A stretch of 64,000 nt of DNA from Caryophanon sp036309765 (GTDB lineage Bacteria; Bacillota; Bacilli; Bacillales_A; Planococcaceae). Made by a program: the position numbers and the translations under genes. The DNA lies in NCBI GenBank assembly GCA_036309765.1, contig JAXJTE010000231.1:1-64000 (forward strand), written 5' to 3'. This document shows, piece by piece, positions 1-8,862 of the stretch. The notes beneath the pieces are model-generated. The model did not search any database and was not told where the DNA came from. It was given only the letters and a program-made list of their open reading frames with translations. The first letter of the stretch is position 1. Each line of letters begins with the position of its first letter.

Positions 1-26
1 CAACAGGTTTGCTCGCACATCCTTTT

Positions 27-1013
27 TTACGTTAATTCAATATCGGCTGAGTAAATGCCGCGCACCTCACCGGAATCAAGCTGAAGCTGCAATACGCCAT
101 CATCTGTAATGCCAATTGCTATACCTTCTCTCACTTCGCGTAACGTCGTCGCACGAATGCGCTTGCCAATCGTTCCAGAAGCTTCCTCCCATAACGTTTT
201 TAAGCGCGAGAAGCCGTGCTTAACGTATAGCTGCGTGTAGTTTTCTAAATAGCTACAAATCATCGAGACAAGCTCAGCGCGGTCAACGGTATGTCCTAGC
301 TCAACCGCAAGCGACGTCGCAATCGATTGCAGTTCATCTGGAAAATCGGTCATCGCTTGATTCATGTTAATGCCAATGCCAACAAGCAGCGCATTGACAC
401 GATCCGATTCCGCAAGCATTTCCGTTAAAATACCGGTCGTCTTTTTGCCTCCAATTAAAATGTCATTTGGCCATTTAATGACCGGCTCAAGCGACGGATA
501 CAATGCTTTCATCGCATTTACGACCGCAACAGCCGCAACGAGCGTAAACTGCGGTGCTTGGTGCGGCGGAATGTCTGGACGTAGCACGACGGTCATCCAA
601 ATACCTTTTCCTGCTGTCGTTTCCCACGGACGCTCCATACGACCACGACCTGCTGTTTGCGACTCTGCAATGACAATCGTGCCATGTGGAGTGTTTGCCT
701 TCACGAGCTCACTCGCAACGGTTTGTGTCGACGTTACTTCCTTTTCATACACAATCGTGCGCCCGATGTCTTTCGTTTGTAAATGCGGCTCAATATGCGC
801 AGCGTCGACGAAATCGCTGTCGCCGTCTAAACGATAGCCTTTCGTTTTTGCTGATGCGATGTTGTAACCGTCTTGCTCAAGCGATTGAATTGCCTTCCAA
901 ATTGCTGTGCGCGATACGTCACAAAGTGTAGCAAGCTGTGCGCCTGAAATATAGTCATCTTTTTTTGCCTGTAGTAGCGCCTGTAATACGCGCTCTTTCG
1001 TTGATCCATTCAC
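27..1013 (-). CDS. birA: Biotin--[acetyl-CoA-carboxylase] ligase / biotin operon repressor
   Basis: BirA activates biotin to biotinyl-AMP and transfers it to the biotin carboxyl carrier protein; long-form BirA also represses biotin genes. The 328-residue protein has an N-terminal winged helix (about residues 20-60, SRTAIWKAIQSL) and a catalytic domain with the GRGR motif near 122-125 and KWPNDI near 180, so it is the DNA-binding type. The start is a GTG preceded by AAAGGA. The first 59 bases overlap the 3' end of cca, and this cca-birA order is that of B. subtilis. Confidence 0.95.
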   Translation of the reverse strand: MNGSTKERVLQALLQAKKDDYISGAQLATLCDVSRTAIWKAIQSLEQDGYNIASAKTKGYRLDGDSDFVDAAHIEPHLQTKDIGRTIVYEKEVTSTQTVASELVKANTPHGTIVIAESQTAGRGRMERPWETTAGKGIWMTVVLRPDIPPHQAPQFTLVAAVAVVNAMKALYPSLEPVIKWPNDILIGGKKTTGILTEMLAESDRVNALLVGIGINMNQAMTDFPDELQSIATSLAVELGHTVDRAELVSMICSYLENYTQLYVKHGFSRLKTLWEEASGTIGKRIRATTLREVREGIAIGITDDGVLQLQLDSGEVRGIYSADIELT

Positions 1014-2154
1014 GCATAAACCAGTCCTTTATTTGTTGTGCGTCGTTTTGTACGTCGCCTGTTACAACCGCCTGTAAAATCGCAGCGAGCGCATCCTTTA
1101 GCCACGGACCTCGCTTTTCATCATGCCACGCCATAACGTGCTGTCCGTTTACCGCAAGCTCGTCCTTCGTTTGAATCGGCAAGCTCGCCTTTTTCGCTTG
1201 TACCGCTTCGATGCTCTCTGTCGGTAAACTTTGACACGTACGAATGTGCTGTGCTGCTTGTAACACGTCAATTGAAGCGTGGAAGTAATCCATCGTCTGC
1301 CAATCGTCGTTCGTCGCGAGTGCAAGCACCTGTGCGATAAACTGCTTCTCTTTATTCGCTAAACGATACGCACGCGCCATTTCAGCCGCATCAAGCTGTG
1401 ACACGTACGCAAAATACGCCCAGCCGACTTGTACGTCTTCAATATGCACATGTTGCCACTGCGCTTCGTCAAACGTGCCTGCAACGTAATCGCTTAATCG
1501 GGTTTGTCGCATCGCCGCAATACCTCGCGCAACAAACGGGCTAACGAACAGCTTATTTAACTCCATTTGCACGCGCTCAACTGCAATTTGCTCGATTAAC
1601 TGTGCATGTTCAGCAATGGCCGCTTCCGTTTGCGCTTCAATCACAAAGCCGAGCTGCCCAACAAAGCGCCCCGCACGAAGCATACGCAGTGCGTCCTCAA
1701 AAAAGCGCTCGCTCGCATTGCCGACTGCGCGAATGACACCCGCTTGTAAATCCGCTTCGCCGCCGTAATAATCGACAAGCTCACCGTTTGCACGCATCGC
1801 TAACGCATTCATCGTAAAGTCTCGGCGCTGCAAGTCGTCACGCAAATTACGCACGAACTGCACGCCGTCTGGTCGACGATGATCGCTGTACGCAAGCTCG
1901 GTGCGATACGTCGTCACCTCAATGCCAATACCATCCACGAGTACAAGCACTGTCCCATGCTCAATGCCGACGTCTACTGTTTTTGGAAACAACGCCTTCA
2001 CTTCCTCAGGTAGCGCGGCCGTTGCGACATCGACATCGTGAAACGGACGACCAAGCAGCATGTCGCGCACCGCACCGCCAACAAGCACCGCCTCATAGCC
2101 CGCTTCCTCTAGTTTGTGCATGACGTGTTTTGCTATTTGCATTTGCTCATTCAT
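955..2154 (-). CDS. cca: CCA tRNA nucleotidyltransferase
   Basis: This enzyme adds and repairs the 3' CCA end of tRNAs. The 399-residue protein has the nucleotidyltransferase signature GGAVRDMLLGR near residues 26-36 followed by the metal-binding DVD at about 41-43, and RRDFTMNALA near 110. Its length matches B. subtilis Cca (about 397). It overlaps bshA by 8 bases upstream and birA by 59 bases downstream, so the three genes are very likely co-transcribed. Confidence 0.95.
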   Translation of the reverse strand: MNEQMQIAKHVMHKLEEAGYEAVLVGGAVRDMLLGRPFHDVDVATAALPEEVKALFPKTVDVGIEHGTVLVLVDGIGIEVTTYRTELAYSDHRRPDGVQFVRNLRDDLQRRDFTMNALAMRANGELVDYYGGEADLQAGVIRAVGNASERFFEDALRMLRAGRFVGQLGFVIEAQTEAAIAEHAQLIEQIAVERVQMELNKLFVSPFVARGIAAMRQTRLSDYVAGTFDEAQWQHVHIEDVQVGWAYFAYVSQLDAAEMARAYRLANKEKQFIAQVLALATNDDWQTMDYFHASIDVLQAAQHIRTCQSLPTESIEAVQAKKASLPIQTKDELAVNGQHVMAWHDEKRGPWLKDALAAILQAVVTGDVQNDAQQIKDWFMREWINERARITGATTGKKR

Positions 2155-3283
2155 GAAACTTCGCTACTTTCTCATATAATGCCTCGTACTGTGCGACGAT
2201 TGAGCTTGAGCTAAAGCGCAACTGCACCGCTTCCTTTGATGCCTCTTTAAACTGTGCAAGCGTTGGTGCGTCTTGTAATAGCTGTACAATTTGCGCCGCC
2301 GCACCGTCTATATCGCCTTCTTCGACGATGTAGCCTGTTTTGCCATGCTCAATCACTTCAGGAATGCCACCGACGTTCGTGCCGATGCCTGGTACACCGC
2401 ACGCCATCGCTTCAAGTAACACTAAGCCAAACGATTCCTTCGACGACATCAGAAGCATAACATCACTAATCGAATACAGCTCCGCCACGTTTTCTTGTCG
2501 CCCTAAAAACAGCACATCGTCTTTGTATGGTGAATCTTTTACAAGCTGCGTAATGCGGTTCATTTCCGGGCCGTCGCCAACGAGTAATAGCTTCGTACGC
2601 ATTTCGCTACGCACGCGGAAAAACGTCTCGACAATATGATCGACGTTTTTAATTTTGCGGAAGTTTGATACGTGAATGAGCACCTTCTCATCGTCTGCAA
2701 TGCCGAAATGCTTCTTTAAATGGTCGACTTGCTGAGGTGCATATACGCGCTCATCGACAAAGTTATACACCGTCTCAATCGATTTTTTCGTATCAATAAG
2801 CTCATACGTTTGCTCCTTCAGTGCACTAGACACTGCCGTCACAATATCTGATGCTTCAATGCCGTATTTAATCGGCTGAATCATCGACGCGTCCTGCCCA
2901 AGCACTGTAATGTCCGTACCGTGCAGCGTCGTTACAATGCCAAAATCCACGTCGCTCATACTGCGAGCAAGGGCGGCACATACCGCATGTGGAATCGCAT
3001 AATGCACATGCATGACGTTTAGCTTTTGCTCCTTCACGACTTCCGCAATTTTGCTTGCGAGTGCAATGTCGTACGGCGGATATTGAAACACCGAATATTG
3101 ATTCACATCGACTTCGTGGAAGAAAATGTTCGGATACATGCGATTTAAGCGAAACGGCATGCTCGACGTAATGAAATGAATTTCATGTCCACGCTCTGCT
3201 AGTAGCTTCCCAAGTTCCGTTGCAAGTACACCTGACCCGCCGACTGTTGGGTAGCACGTAATGCCAATTTTTAATTTCGTCAT
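2147..3283 (-). CDS. bshA: N-acetyl-alpha-D-glucosaminyl L-malate synthase (bacillithiol step 1)
   Basis: BshA is a GT4 glycosyltransferase that joins GlcNAc from UDP-GlcNAc to L-malate, the first step of bacillithiol synthesis. The 378-residue protein starts with the GT-B loop GGSGVLATELG (about 16-26) and has the family motif ESFGLVLLEAMACGVP in the C-terminal lobe. It starts 15 bases after mgsA ends. In B. subtilis the deacetylase gene bshB1 lies between mgsA and bshA; it is absent here. A bacillithiol disulfide reductase homologue (ypdA) lies elsewhere in the window. Confidence 0.93.
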   Translation of the reverse strand: MTKLKIGITCYPTVGGSGVLATELGKLLAERGHEIHFITSSMPFRLNRMYPNIFFHEVDVNQYSVFQYPPYDIALASKIAEVVKEQKLNVMHVHYAIPHAVCAALARSMSDVDFGIVTTLHGTDITVLGQDASMIQPIKYGIEASDIVTAVSSALKEQTYELIDTKKSIETVYNFVDERVYAPQQVDHLKKHFGIADDEKVLIHVSNFRKIKNVDHIVETFFRVRSEMRTKLLLVGDGPEMNRITQLVKDSPYKDDVLFLGRQENVAELYSISDVMLLMSSKESFGLVLLEAMACGVPGIGTNVGGIPEVIEHGKTGYIVEEGDIDGAAAQIVQLLQDAPTLAQFKEASKEAVQLRFSSSSIVAQYEALYEKVAKFHE

Positions 3284-3298
3284 ACTAGCCCTTCTTTC

Positions 3299-3700
3299 TT
3301 AGCGGCGCTCCTGTAGTAAACGCCAATCGATAAAGCCTTCTTGTAGCCCTTTTAATAACACTTCAGCCGTTCCCATATTCGTCGCAAGCGGCACGTTATA
3401 CACGTCGCATAAACGAATGAGCGCCGTTACGTCTGGCTCATGCGGCTGTGCTGTAAGCGGGTCGCGGAAGAAAATGACCATATCCATCTCGTTCATCGCA
3501 ATCATCGCACCAATTTGTTGGTCACCACCGAGTGGACCTGAGCTAAAGCGGTGAATCGATAAACCCGTTGCTTCCATAACACGTAAACCTGTTGTCCCTG
3601 TAGCATATAGCTCATGCTGTTTTAAAATTTCTGTATACGCAATCGCAAATTCGACTAAATTATCCTTTTTACGATCATGTGCAATTAATGCTATTTTCAT
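3299..3700 (-). CDS. mgsA: Methylglyoxal synthase
   Basis: MgsA converts dihydroxyacetone phosphate to methylglyoxal, a phosphate-releasing bypass of lower glycolysis. The 133-residue protein carries the phosphate-binding TGTTGLRVME segment, SGPLGGDQQIGAMI, and RDPLTAQPHEPDV, which contains family active-site residues. Length is typical (about 137 in B. subtilis). It lies between dapB and bshA, the order known from Bacillus. Confidence 0.95.
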   Translation of the reverse strand: MKIALIAHDRKKDNLVEFAIAYTEILKQHELYATGTTGLRVMEATGLSIHRFSSGPLGGDQQIGAMIAMNEMDMVIFFRDPLTAQPHEPDVTALIRLCDVYNVPLATNMGTAEVLLKGLQEGFIDWRLLQERR

Positions 3701-3725
3701 TCCAAATCATCCTTTTTCAACAAGT

Positions 3726-3753
3726 ACGCCCTTTCTAGTAATAGAAAGAGCGC
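3726..3753 (-). other. Hairpin between dapB and mgsA
   Basis: On the minus strand a stem GCGCTCTTTCTA / TAGAAAGGGCGT closes on a 4-base loop. No U-run follows it, so it does not look like a full terminator. It could attenuate transcription or act as an mRNA processing site inside the operon; that role is a guess. Confidence 0.35.
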
Positions 3754-3759
3754 AGTCGT

Positions 3760-4560
3760 TTAAATAATATTTTCTAAGCCGTACACAAGCGTTTCCATTT
3801 GCATCACTTCCTGCACGCAAAATGCGATGCCTGACATAAACGAGCCGCGGTTTAACGAATCATGACGAATTGTTAACAGTTGCCCTTCGCCGCCAAATAA
3901 TACTTGCTGATGCGCCACTAAACCTGGTAAGCGCACGCTATGAATGCGCATGCCATCAAAGTCCGCACCGCGCGCACCTGCGATTGTTTCCTTCTCATCT
4001 GGATGCCCTTGCCCTTTTGCTTCACGCACTTCTGCGATCATTTGTGCCGTTTTCACACCTGTTCCAGACGGTGCATCTAACTTTTGGTCATGATGCATTT
4101 CGATAATTTCAACGTCTGGTAAATATTTCGCCGCTTCTTTGGCGAACTTCATCATTAAAATCGCACCGATTGCAAAGTTTGGCGCAATGATTGCCCCGAT
4201 TTTTTTATGTGCTGCAAGCGCCGTTAATTCCGCAAGTTGCTCGTCCGTAAAGCCTGTCGTACCGATTACTGGACGCACGCCAAGTTGAAGTGCCTCCTTC
4301 GTATGTTTGTATACGAAGTGTGGGTTCGTTAAATCCACTAATACGTCTGGCTTCGTTTGTGCAACCATGTCTGCCATATCCGTAAATACTGGCACGTTAT
4401 AGCTCGCTGGGAATAAGCCTGTATCCGCAAGCGTCGCCCCAATGTCTTTATAATCTAATGCTGCGACAAGCTCCATCGCCTCATGTTTCATTACTGTGTG
4501 AACAGCCTCTGTCCCCATTTTACCACGCGCACCTGCAATTGCTACTCGAATCACGTTCAA
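3760..4560 (-). CDS. dapB: 4-hydroxy-tetrahydrodipicolinate reductase
   Basis: DapB makes tetrahydrodipicolinate in the lysine and meso-diaminopimelate pathway using NAD(P)H. The 266-residue protein shows the nucleotide-binding GARGKMG near residues 10-16 and the catalytic/substrate motif HHDQKLDAPSGT near 157-168. The start given is TTG with AAGGAAG just upstream; a GTG six bases downstream (4554) is an alternative. In B. subtilis ypjD sits upstream of dapB; it is missing here. Confidence 0.95.
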   Translation of the reverse strand: MNVIRVAIAGARGKMGTEAVHTVMKHEAMELVAALDYKDIGATLADTGLFPASYNVPVFTDMADMVAQTKPDVLVDLTNPHFVYKHTKEALQLGVRPVIGTTGFTDEQLAELTALAAHKKIGAIIAPNFAIGAILMMKFAKEAAKYLPDVEIIEMHHDQKLDAPSGTGVKTAQMIAEVREAKGQGHPDEKETIAGARGADFDGMRIHSVRLPGLVAHQQVLFGGEGQLLTIRHDSLNRGSFMSGIAFCVQEVMQMETLVYGLENII

Positions 4561-4946
4561 TCTCTTCCTTTCCGTTGTTGCTTTATGTATGTAGCGAAAA
4601 TTGTTTCACTCTTTCTCCATCGTATCGAATGAGCATAGTGGTTGTCAAAGGAATAAAGAGCATGATACGGTGAATTTACGACATCTATTCATTCATATGT
4701 TTATAATTTATTATCATTCATGTAACATGTGCGGTTATCTTTTATATGAAGCAGTTGCAAAACATCATGGCAGTTGGGAGCGCCGCGGCGAGACTCCTTA
4801 GGGAACAGCGTGAGACTTGAGACCCCGCAGATGCGAGGTACGAGTATCGAGGAGGCTCAAGCCACGCCCCAGGAAAGCAAGCCGCATGGAGCGAACAACG
4901 ACGTTCAACTAGCAATGCAATCCATCTTAAGAAATGAGGTACGTCC
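4561..4946. other. Intergenic region between dapB and the YitT gene
   Basis: This 386-base gap separates two divergent genes. The first 180 bases are AT-rich and probably hold the dapB promoter. The remainder is mostly the GC-rich dispersed repeat described separately. No convincing small gene was seen. Confidence 0.5.
4770..4912 (+). repeat. Dispersed GC-rich intergenic repeat, copy A
   Basis: The block contains GCGAGACTCC, TTGAGACCCCGCAG, GAGGAGGCTCAAGCCACGC and AGGAAAGC in that order. The same series, in reverse complement, occurs at about 62920-63015. The outer ends AGTTG / CAACT are inverted. Similar imperfect-palindrome repeats are common in Bacillales intergenic DNA. Exact borders are uncertain. 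Confidence 0.7.
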
Positions 4947-5816
4947 ATGCTCAAACTGATCAAATGGCAAAATGTACTCGGCATTTTAATTGGCTCGGCG
5001 ATTTTCGCGTTCGGCTTCGTGCATTTCAACATCGCACACGAGCTAAGCGAAGGCGGCTTCACCGGCATTACGTTAATTTTACTGTTTACGCTCGGCTGGG
5101 ACCCGGCACTGATGAACATTTTGCTCAACATTCCGGTCTTTTTCATCGGTTATAAATTGCTCGGCAAACGGTCATTCATTTATACGCTCATCGGCACGGT
5201 GTCGTTCTCCGTATTTTTATCTGTTTTTCAGCGCTACTCGTTTACGTTTCAACTGCATGACGATATGCTGCTCGTATCATTATTTGCCGGCGTGTTTATC
5301 GGCGTCGGGCTCGGCATCATTTTCCGCTTCGGTGGCACAACAGGCGGCGTTGACATACTCGCACGGCTGACGCACAAATATTTCGGCTGGAGCATGGGCA
5401 AGACAATGTTCGCGTTTGATGCGCTCATTATTTTACTGTCATGGGTAACGTTTTTAGATGCGCGGTCGATGATGTATACGCTCGTTGCAGTGTACGTCGG
5501 TGGGCATGTCGTCGATGTCGTGCAAGACGGGCAATATGCGGCGCGTGGTGTGTTCATCATTTCACCGAAGCATGAAGAAATTGCGGCACGTATTACGACG
5601 CATATGGAGCGCGGCGTAACGGTACTTAGCGGCAAAGGGTACTTCACGAAAGAAACGAAGGATATTTTATATTGCGTCGTACCAAAAAACGAAACGGTGC
5701 GCATTAAAACGATTATTGAGCTCATCGATCCGCATGCGTTCGTGTCGATTAGCGAAGTGCGCGACGTCTCTGGTGAAGGCTTTACGCTCGATGACCAAAA
5801 GCGTCCGCTGCATTAA
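4947..5816 (+). CDS. ypjC: YitT family membrane protein (YpjC-like, DUF161/DUF2179)
   Basis: The 289-residue protein has about five or six hydrophobic segments in residues 10-200, including ILIGSAIFAFGFVHFNIAH and the glycine-rich RFGGTTGGVDILARL. A soluble C-terminal DUF2179 domain follows (about 205-285, GVTVLSGKGYFTKETKDILYC). The family is widespread and its transport or regulatory function is not established. In B. subtilis ypjC is near dapB; here it faces away from dapB across a repeat. A bidirectional terminator follows. Confidence 0.85.
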   Translation: MLKLIKWQNVLGILIGSAIFAFGFVHFNIAHELSEGGFTGITLILLFTLGWDPALMNILLNIPVFFIGYKLLGKRSFIYTLIGTVSFSVFLSVFQRYSFTFQLHDDMLLVSLFAGVFIGVGLGIIFRFGGTTGGVDILARLTHKYFGWSMGKTMFAFDALIILLSWVTFLDARSMMYTLVAVYVGGHVVDVVQDGQYAARGVFIISPKHEEIAARITTHMERGVTVLSGKGYFTKETKDILYCVVPKNETVRIKTIIELIDPHAFVSISEVRDVSGEGFTLDDQKRPLH

Positions 5817-5818
5817 AA

Positions 5819-5855
5819 AAGGTGGAGCCGCCCAAACTTCGGGTAGCTCCACCTG
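5819..5855. terminator. Bidirectional terminator between ypjC and yugP-like gene
   Basis: A stem GGTGGAGC / GCTCCACC with internal GCCC/GGGT pairs is preceded by an A-run on the plus strand. It sits between two convergent genes and can serve both. Confidence 0.75.
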
Positions 5856-5865
5856 TTCATTGTCA

Positions 5866-6543
5866 TTAATCGTCGCTGCTTGTCATACCTGTATACACTA
5901 AAATTAAACGAACAAGCTCCATCACCGCAACAGCAGCTGCTGCTACGTACGTCATCGCCGCTGCGTTTAACACTTTACGCGCTTGTGGGTATTCCTCGTT
6001 ATTAATGATGCCCATCGAATCAATTTGTTTCATCGCTCGACTTGATGCATCAAATTCAACTGGCAATGTTACGAGTTGGAACGCAACCCCAGCCGCCATT
6101 AATACAATACCTAATAATAATAAGTTTGACATACTTGCTAGCATACCAATTAAAATAAAAATCCATGATGCGTTTGACGAAATGTTTGCGACTGGCACTA
6201 ACTTTGAGCGAATCGCTAACATCGTGTAACTTTCCGCGTGCTGCATTGCATGACCTACTTCATGCGCCGCTACAGCTGTGCCGGCAACCGACGTACCGAA
6301 ATAGTTTGATTCTGATAATGCAACCGTTTTCGTCGCTGGGTTGTAGTGATCTGATAAATATCCTTCTGTTGGTACGACACGCACATCGTATAAACCGTTT
6401 GCGTCAAGCATTTCACGCGCTACTTGCTCACCTGTTTTACCAGACGTTGAGTACACTTGTGCATACTTTTTGTACGTGCTTTTTACTTTCCACTGTGCAT
6501 ACAATGGCAAAATTAAAATGAGTAAAAAGTAAACAATAAACAT
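5866..6543 (-). CDS. yugP: Membrane zinc metallopeptidase, YugP family
   Basis: The protein begins with a membrane segment (FIVYFLLILILPLYAQW) and carries the zinc-protease motif HEVGHAMQH near residues 94-102, followed by two or three more hydrophobic segments (about 115-165 and 190-215). This matches the neutral zinc metallopeptidase YugP family, whose substrates are not well defined. The ATG at 6543 was chosen because GGAAGG lies about nine bases upstream; a TTG one codon earlier is too close to be preferred. Confidence 0.88.
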   Translation of the reverse strand: MFIVYFLLILILPLYAQWKVKSTYKKYAQVYSTSGKTGEQVAREMLDANGLYDVRVVPTEGYLSDHYNPATKTVALSESNYFGTSVAGTAVAAHEVGHAMQHAESYTMLAIRSKLVPVANISSNASWIFILIGMLASMSNLLLLGIVLMAAGVAFQLVTLPVEFDASSRAMKQIDSMGIINNEEYPQARKVLNAAAMTYVAAAAVAVMELVRLILVYTGMTSSDD

Positions 6544-6621
6544 CAATTGACTTCCTTCCTTTCTTTTAGCATTCGCTAATACGTGGCAAAAGCGTAACGT
6601 TTCACCTTCGATAACACTATT

Positions 6622-7233
6622 TTATCTATTTTCGCGCATATGGGCAAATAATCCGCGTTGCTTACTGACGTATAGTGCAAAAACAATACAGCTAATCGAC
6701 AACCAGAACGTGAAGTATCCAATTTCGTTCGCATATTGCGCAATCGACGGATACGATGGCATTTGCCCAAACACGTAATCGATGACGTCATTGTGCAACG
6801 TCCAAATCGCAGCTGCAATAACGGCGATAAAGCCAAAATTGTACTTCGGAATGTATAGCACTGCCTGTAATGCCATCGCAAAATGTGACGCAACGAGCAT
6901 CCACCCTTGCGCACTTAACGTTCCGCGCTCATACCACGTCAGCATATTCATGACGTCCGCCCATAAGCCGTATTTAATGAGCGTAATGAATGCGAGTACC
7001 TCCATTAATCTGTAATTTGTGCCGCGCAGCCAGCCGATAATGACGATGCAAAAAAATAACGATGCAGTCGGACTATCCGGTACAAATATGTAAAAAATCG
7101 GCTCCGTTCGTGACAGCTGTGCGCCGTACCAAATGTAGCCGTATATCGTTCCTGCCGCATTGACGATGAGCAGCAACCATAAAAACGTGCGATGCGATAG
7201 CACGTACCAAAGACGCATCCATAATTCTCGCAC
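6622..7233 (-). CDS. ypjA: DUF1405 membrane protein (YpjA-like)
   Basis: The 203-residue protein is mostly membrane-embedded, with about five or six hydrophobic stretches, and contains the family segments IYGYIWYGAQL, FVPDSPTASLFF and LIKYGLWADVMN. It matches DUF1405; function unknown. The start is GTG with AAGGAGAGG upstream. It lies just downstream of the qcr terminator, as in B. subtilis where ypjA is next to qcrC. Confidence 0.85.
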   Translation of the reverse strand: MRELWMRLWYVLSHRTFLWLLLIVNAAGTIYGYIWYGAQLSRTEPIFYIFVPDSPTASLFFCIVIIGWLRGTNYRLMEVLAFITLIKYGLWADVMNMLTWYERGTLSAQGWMLVASHFAMALQAVLYIPKYNFGFIAVIAAAIWTLHNDVIDYVFGQMPSYPSIAQYANEIGYFTFWLSISCIVFALYVSKQRGLFAHMRENR

Positions 7234-7282
7234 AAAATCCTCTCCTTTCTACTGTTACACAGTGTACATCATCACCGAAAAT

Positions 7283-7316
7283 AAAAAAAGCTGTGCGATT
7301 CATTCATCGCACAGCT
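7283..7316 (-). terminator. Terminator of the qcrABC operon
   Basis: On the minus strand AGCTGTGCGAT pairs with ATCGCACAGCT and is followed by seven U residues. It lies 26 bases beyond the qcrC stop codon. Confidence 0.9.
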
Positions 7317-7341
7317 CATCATCCGTTCTCATTCGTATTGC

Positions 7342-8127
7342 TTATTCTTCCTTCAAGCGGGCGATAAAATCCGCGACAACTTGAAGCTCCTCATCCGTAC
7401 CAGCCCATTGACCTGCTGGCATCGTACCGCGACCATTCGTAATGACGTCCGCTACTTCCTCCGCCGTCAGCTCATTGCCAACGAGTGGAGGTGCTGCACC
7501 GCCGCCTGCTAAATCACCGCCATGACACGCAATGCACGACGCACCTTGCGCACCGGACAGTAAAACAAAGCCTTCAGCCGTTTCATCAATTTCAATATTT
7601 ACTTCTTGTTTAATTTCACCTTGTGCTTTCGCTGCTTCCCAGTCGTGGTTCACAACCGATTCCCACGTTAAATATACCATCGATGCAAGCGCCAGTAACA
7701 TGAACGCAGTCGGCAATGGACGCTTAAATGGACTGCGCTCCTTCGTTGTATCTAAAAACGGTGCAAGCGCTAATGCACCAAACGCAAGCCCCGGAACGAC
7801 GATTGCGCCGATAATATTATACGGACCTGATGCATACGTATACTTCAGTAGCTGATACAGCTGTAGGAAGTACCAGTCTGGCAGTGGAATGTATGCGGTG
7901 TTCGTTGGATCAGCTTGTCCTTCAAGTGGTGATGGGTGCGCGACCGTTAACAGTAAATAACCGATTAAAAATACAGCGCCGACCATCCATTCCTTTAATA
8001 AAAAGTCAGGCCAAAACGCTTCGGTGCGCCCTGGATATTCGGAATAATCTTTCGGTTTATTTGGCATGCGATTGTTCGCTTTAATGCGTGAATCGCCGAC
8101 AAATTTCATCCCTTTTCCACGATGCAT
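7342..8127 (-). CDS. qcrC: Menaquinol:cytochrome c reductase, cytochrome b/c subunit
   Basis: QcrC is the subunit of the bacterial bc-type complex that fuses a subunit-IV-like membrane part to a cytochrome c domain. The 261-residue protein has membrane segments (about 50-70, 105-125, 140-160) and a C-terminal haem c site CIACHGG near residues 198-204, with a methionine in GRGTMPAGQW as likely axial ligand. It is third in qcrABC, in the electron chain from menaquinol to cytochrome c. Confidence 0.95.
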   Translation of the reverse strand: MHRGKGMKFVGDSRIKANNRMPNKPKDYSEYPGRTEAFWPDFLLKEWMVGAVFLIGYLLLTVAHPSPLEGQADPTNTAYIPLPDWYFLQLYQLLKYTYASGPYNIIGAIVVPGLAFGALALAPFLDTTKERSPFKRPLPTAFMLLALASMVYLTWESVVNHDWEAAKAQGEIKQEVNIEIDETAEGFVLLSGAQGASCIACHGGDLAGGGAAPPLVGNELTAEEVADVITNGRGTMPAGQWAGTDEELQVVADFIARLKEE

Positions 8128-8165
8128 AAAGTTCCCCCTCCTTCATTATTCGCTCGCAATGTTCA

Positions 8166-8840
8166 TTACAATGGTCCTGAAATCCCTTGGCGTCGAATCA
8201 TGACAAAATGTAGTGCGAGTAACGCGAATAACGCAGCGGGTAAGAAAAATACGTGAATGGCATAAAAGCGCGTTAATGTTTGCGCCCCTAAAATCGTTGC
8301 GTCACCAGCTAATAATGTTTTAATGAGTCCACCAACAAACGGTACAGAAGCCGCAATTTCGATTCCTACCTTCGTGGCAAATAATGCTTTCATATCCCAT
8401 GGCAATAAGTAACCTGTAAAGCCTAAGCCGAGCATTACACCAAAAATCCCTACTCCAACGAGCCAGTTTAACTCACGCGGTTTTTTATACGAGCCGGTAA
8501 AGAATACTCGCAGCGTATGCAAAAACATCATGACGATTACTAACGACGCACCCCAGTGATGCATGCCGCGCACAATTTCACCGAACGCGACTTCGTTTTG
8601 TAAGTAATACACTGACTCCCATGCGTTTTCAATATCTTGCACGTAATACATCGTTAAAAACATGCCGGATAAAATTTGAATGACTGTAATGAAAAATGTT
8701 AGCCCTCCAAAGCAGTAAACAAACGCAGAAAAATGATGGGCAGGGTTTACGTGCTCTGGTACTTCATGGTCGGCAATATCTCGCCAAATCGGCGTAATAT
8801 CAAGGCGTTCATCAACCCAATCGTAAAGTTTATTTAGCAC
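8166..8840 (-). CDS. qcrB: Menaquinol:cytochrome c reductase, cytochrome b subunit
   Basis: QcrB is a cytochrome b6-type, four-helix membrane protein that binds two b haems and oxidises menaquinol. The 224-residue length is that of b6. Haem-ligand regions are seen in MHHWGASLVIVMMFLHTLRVF (about residues 93-113) and FYAIHVFFLPAAL (about 190-202). It sits between qcrA and qcrC with short gaps, consistent with one transcript. Confidence 0.95.
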   Translation of the reverse strand: MLNKLYDWVDERLDITPIWRDIADHEVPEHVNPAHHFSAFVYCFGGLTFFITVIQILSGMFLTMYYVQDIENAWESVYYLQNEVAFGEIVRGMHHWGASLVIVMMFLHTLRVFFTGSYKKPRELNWLVGVGIFGVMLGLGFTGYLLPWDMKALFATKVGIEIAASVPFVGGLIKTLLAGDATILGAQTLTRFYAIHVFFLPAALFALLALHFVMIRRQGISGPL

Positions 8841-8862
8841 TGATGTCTCCCCCTAACAATTA

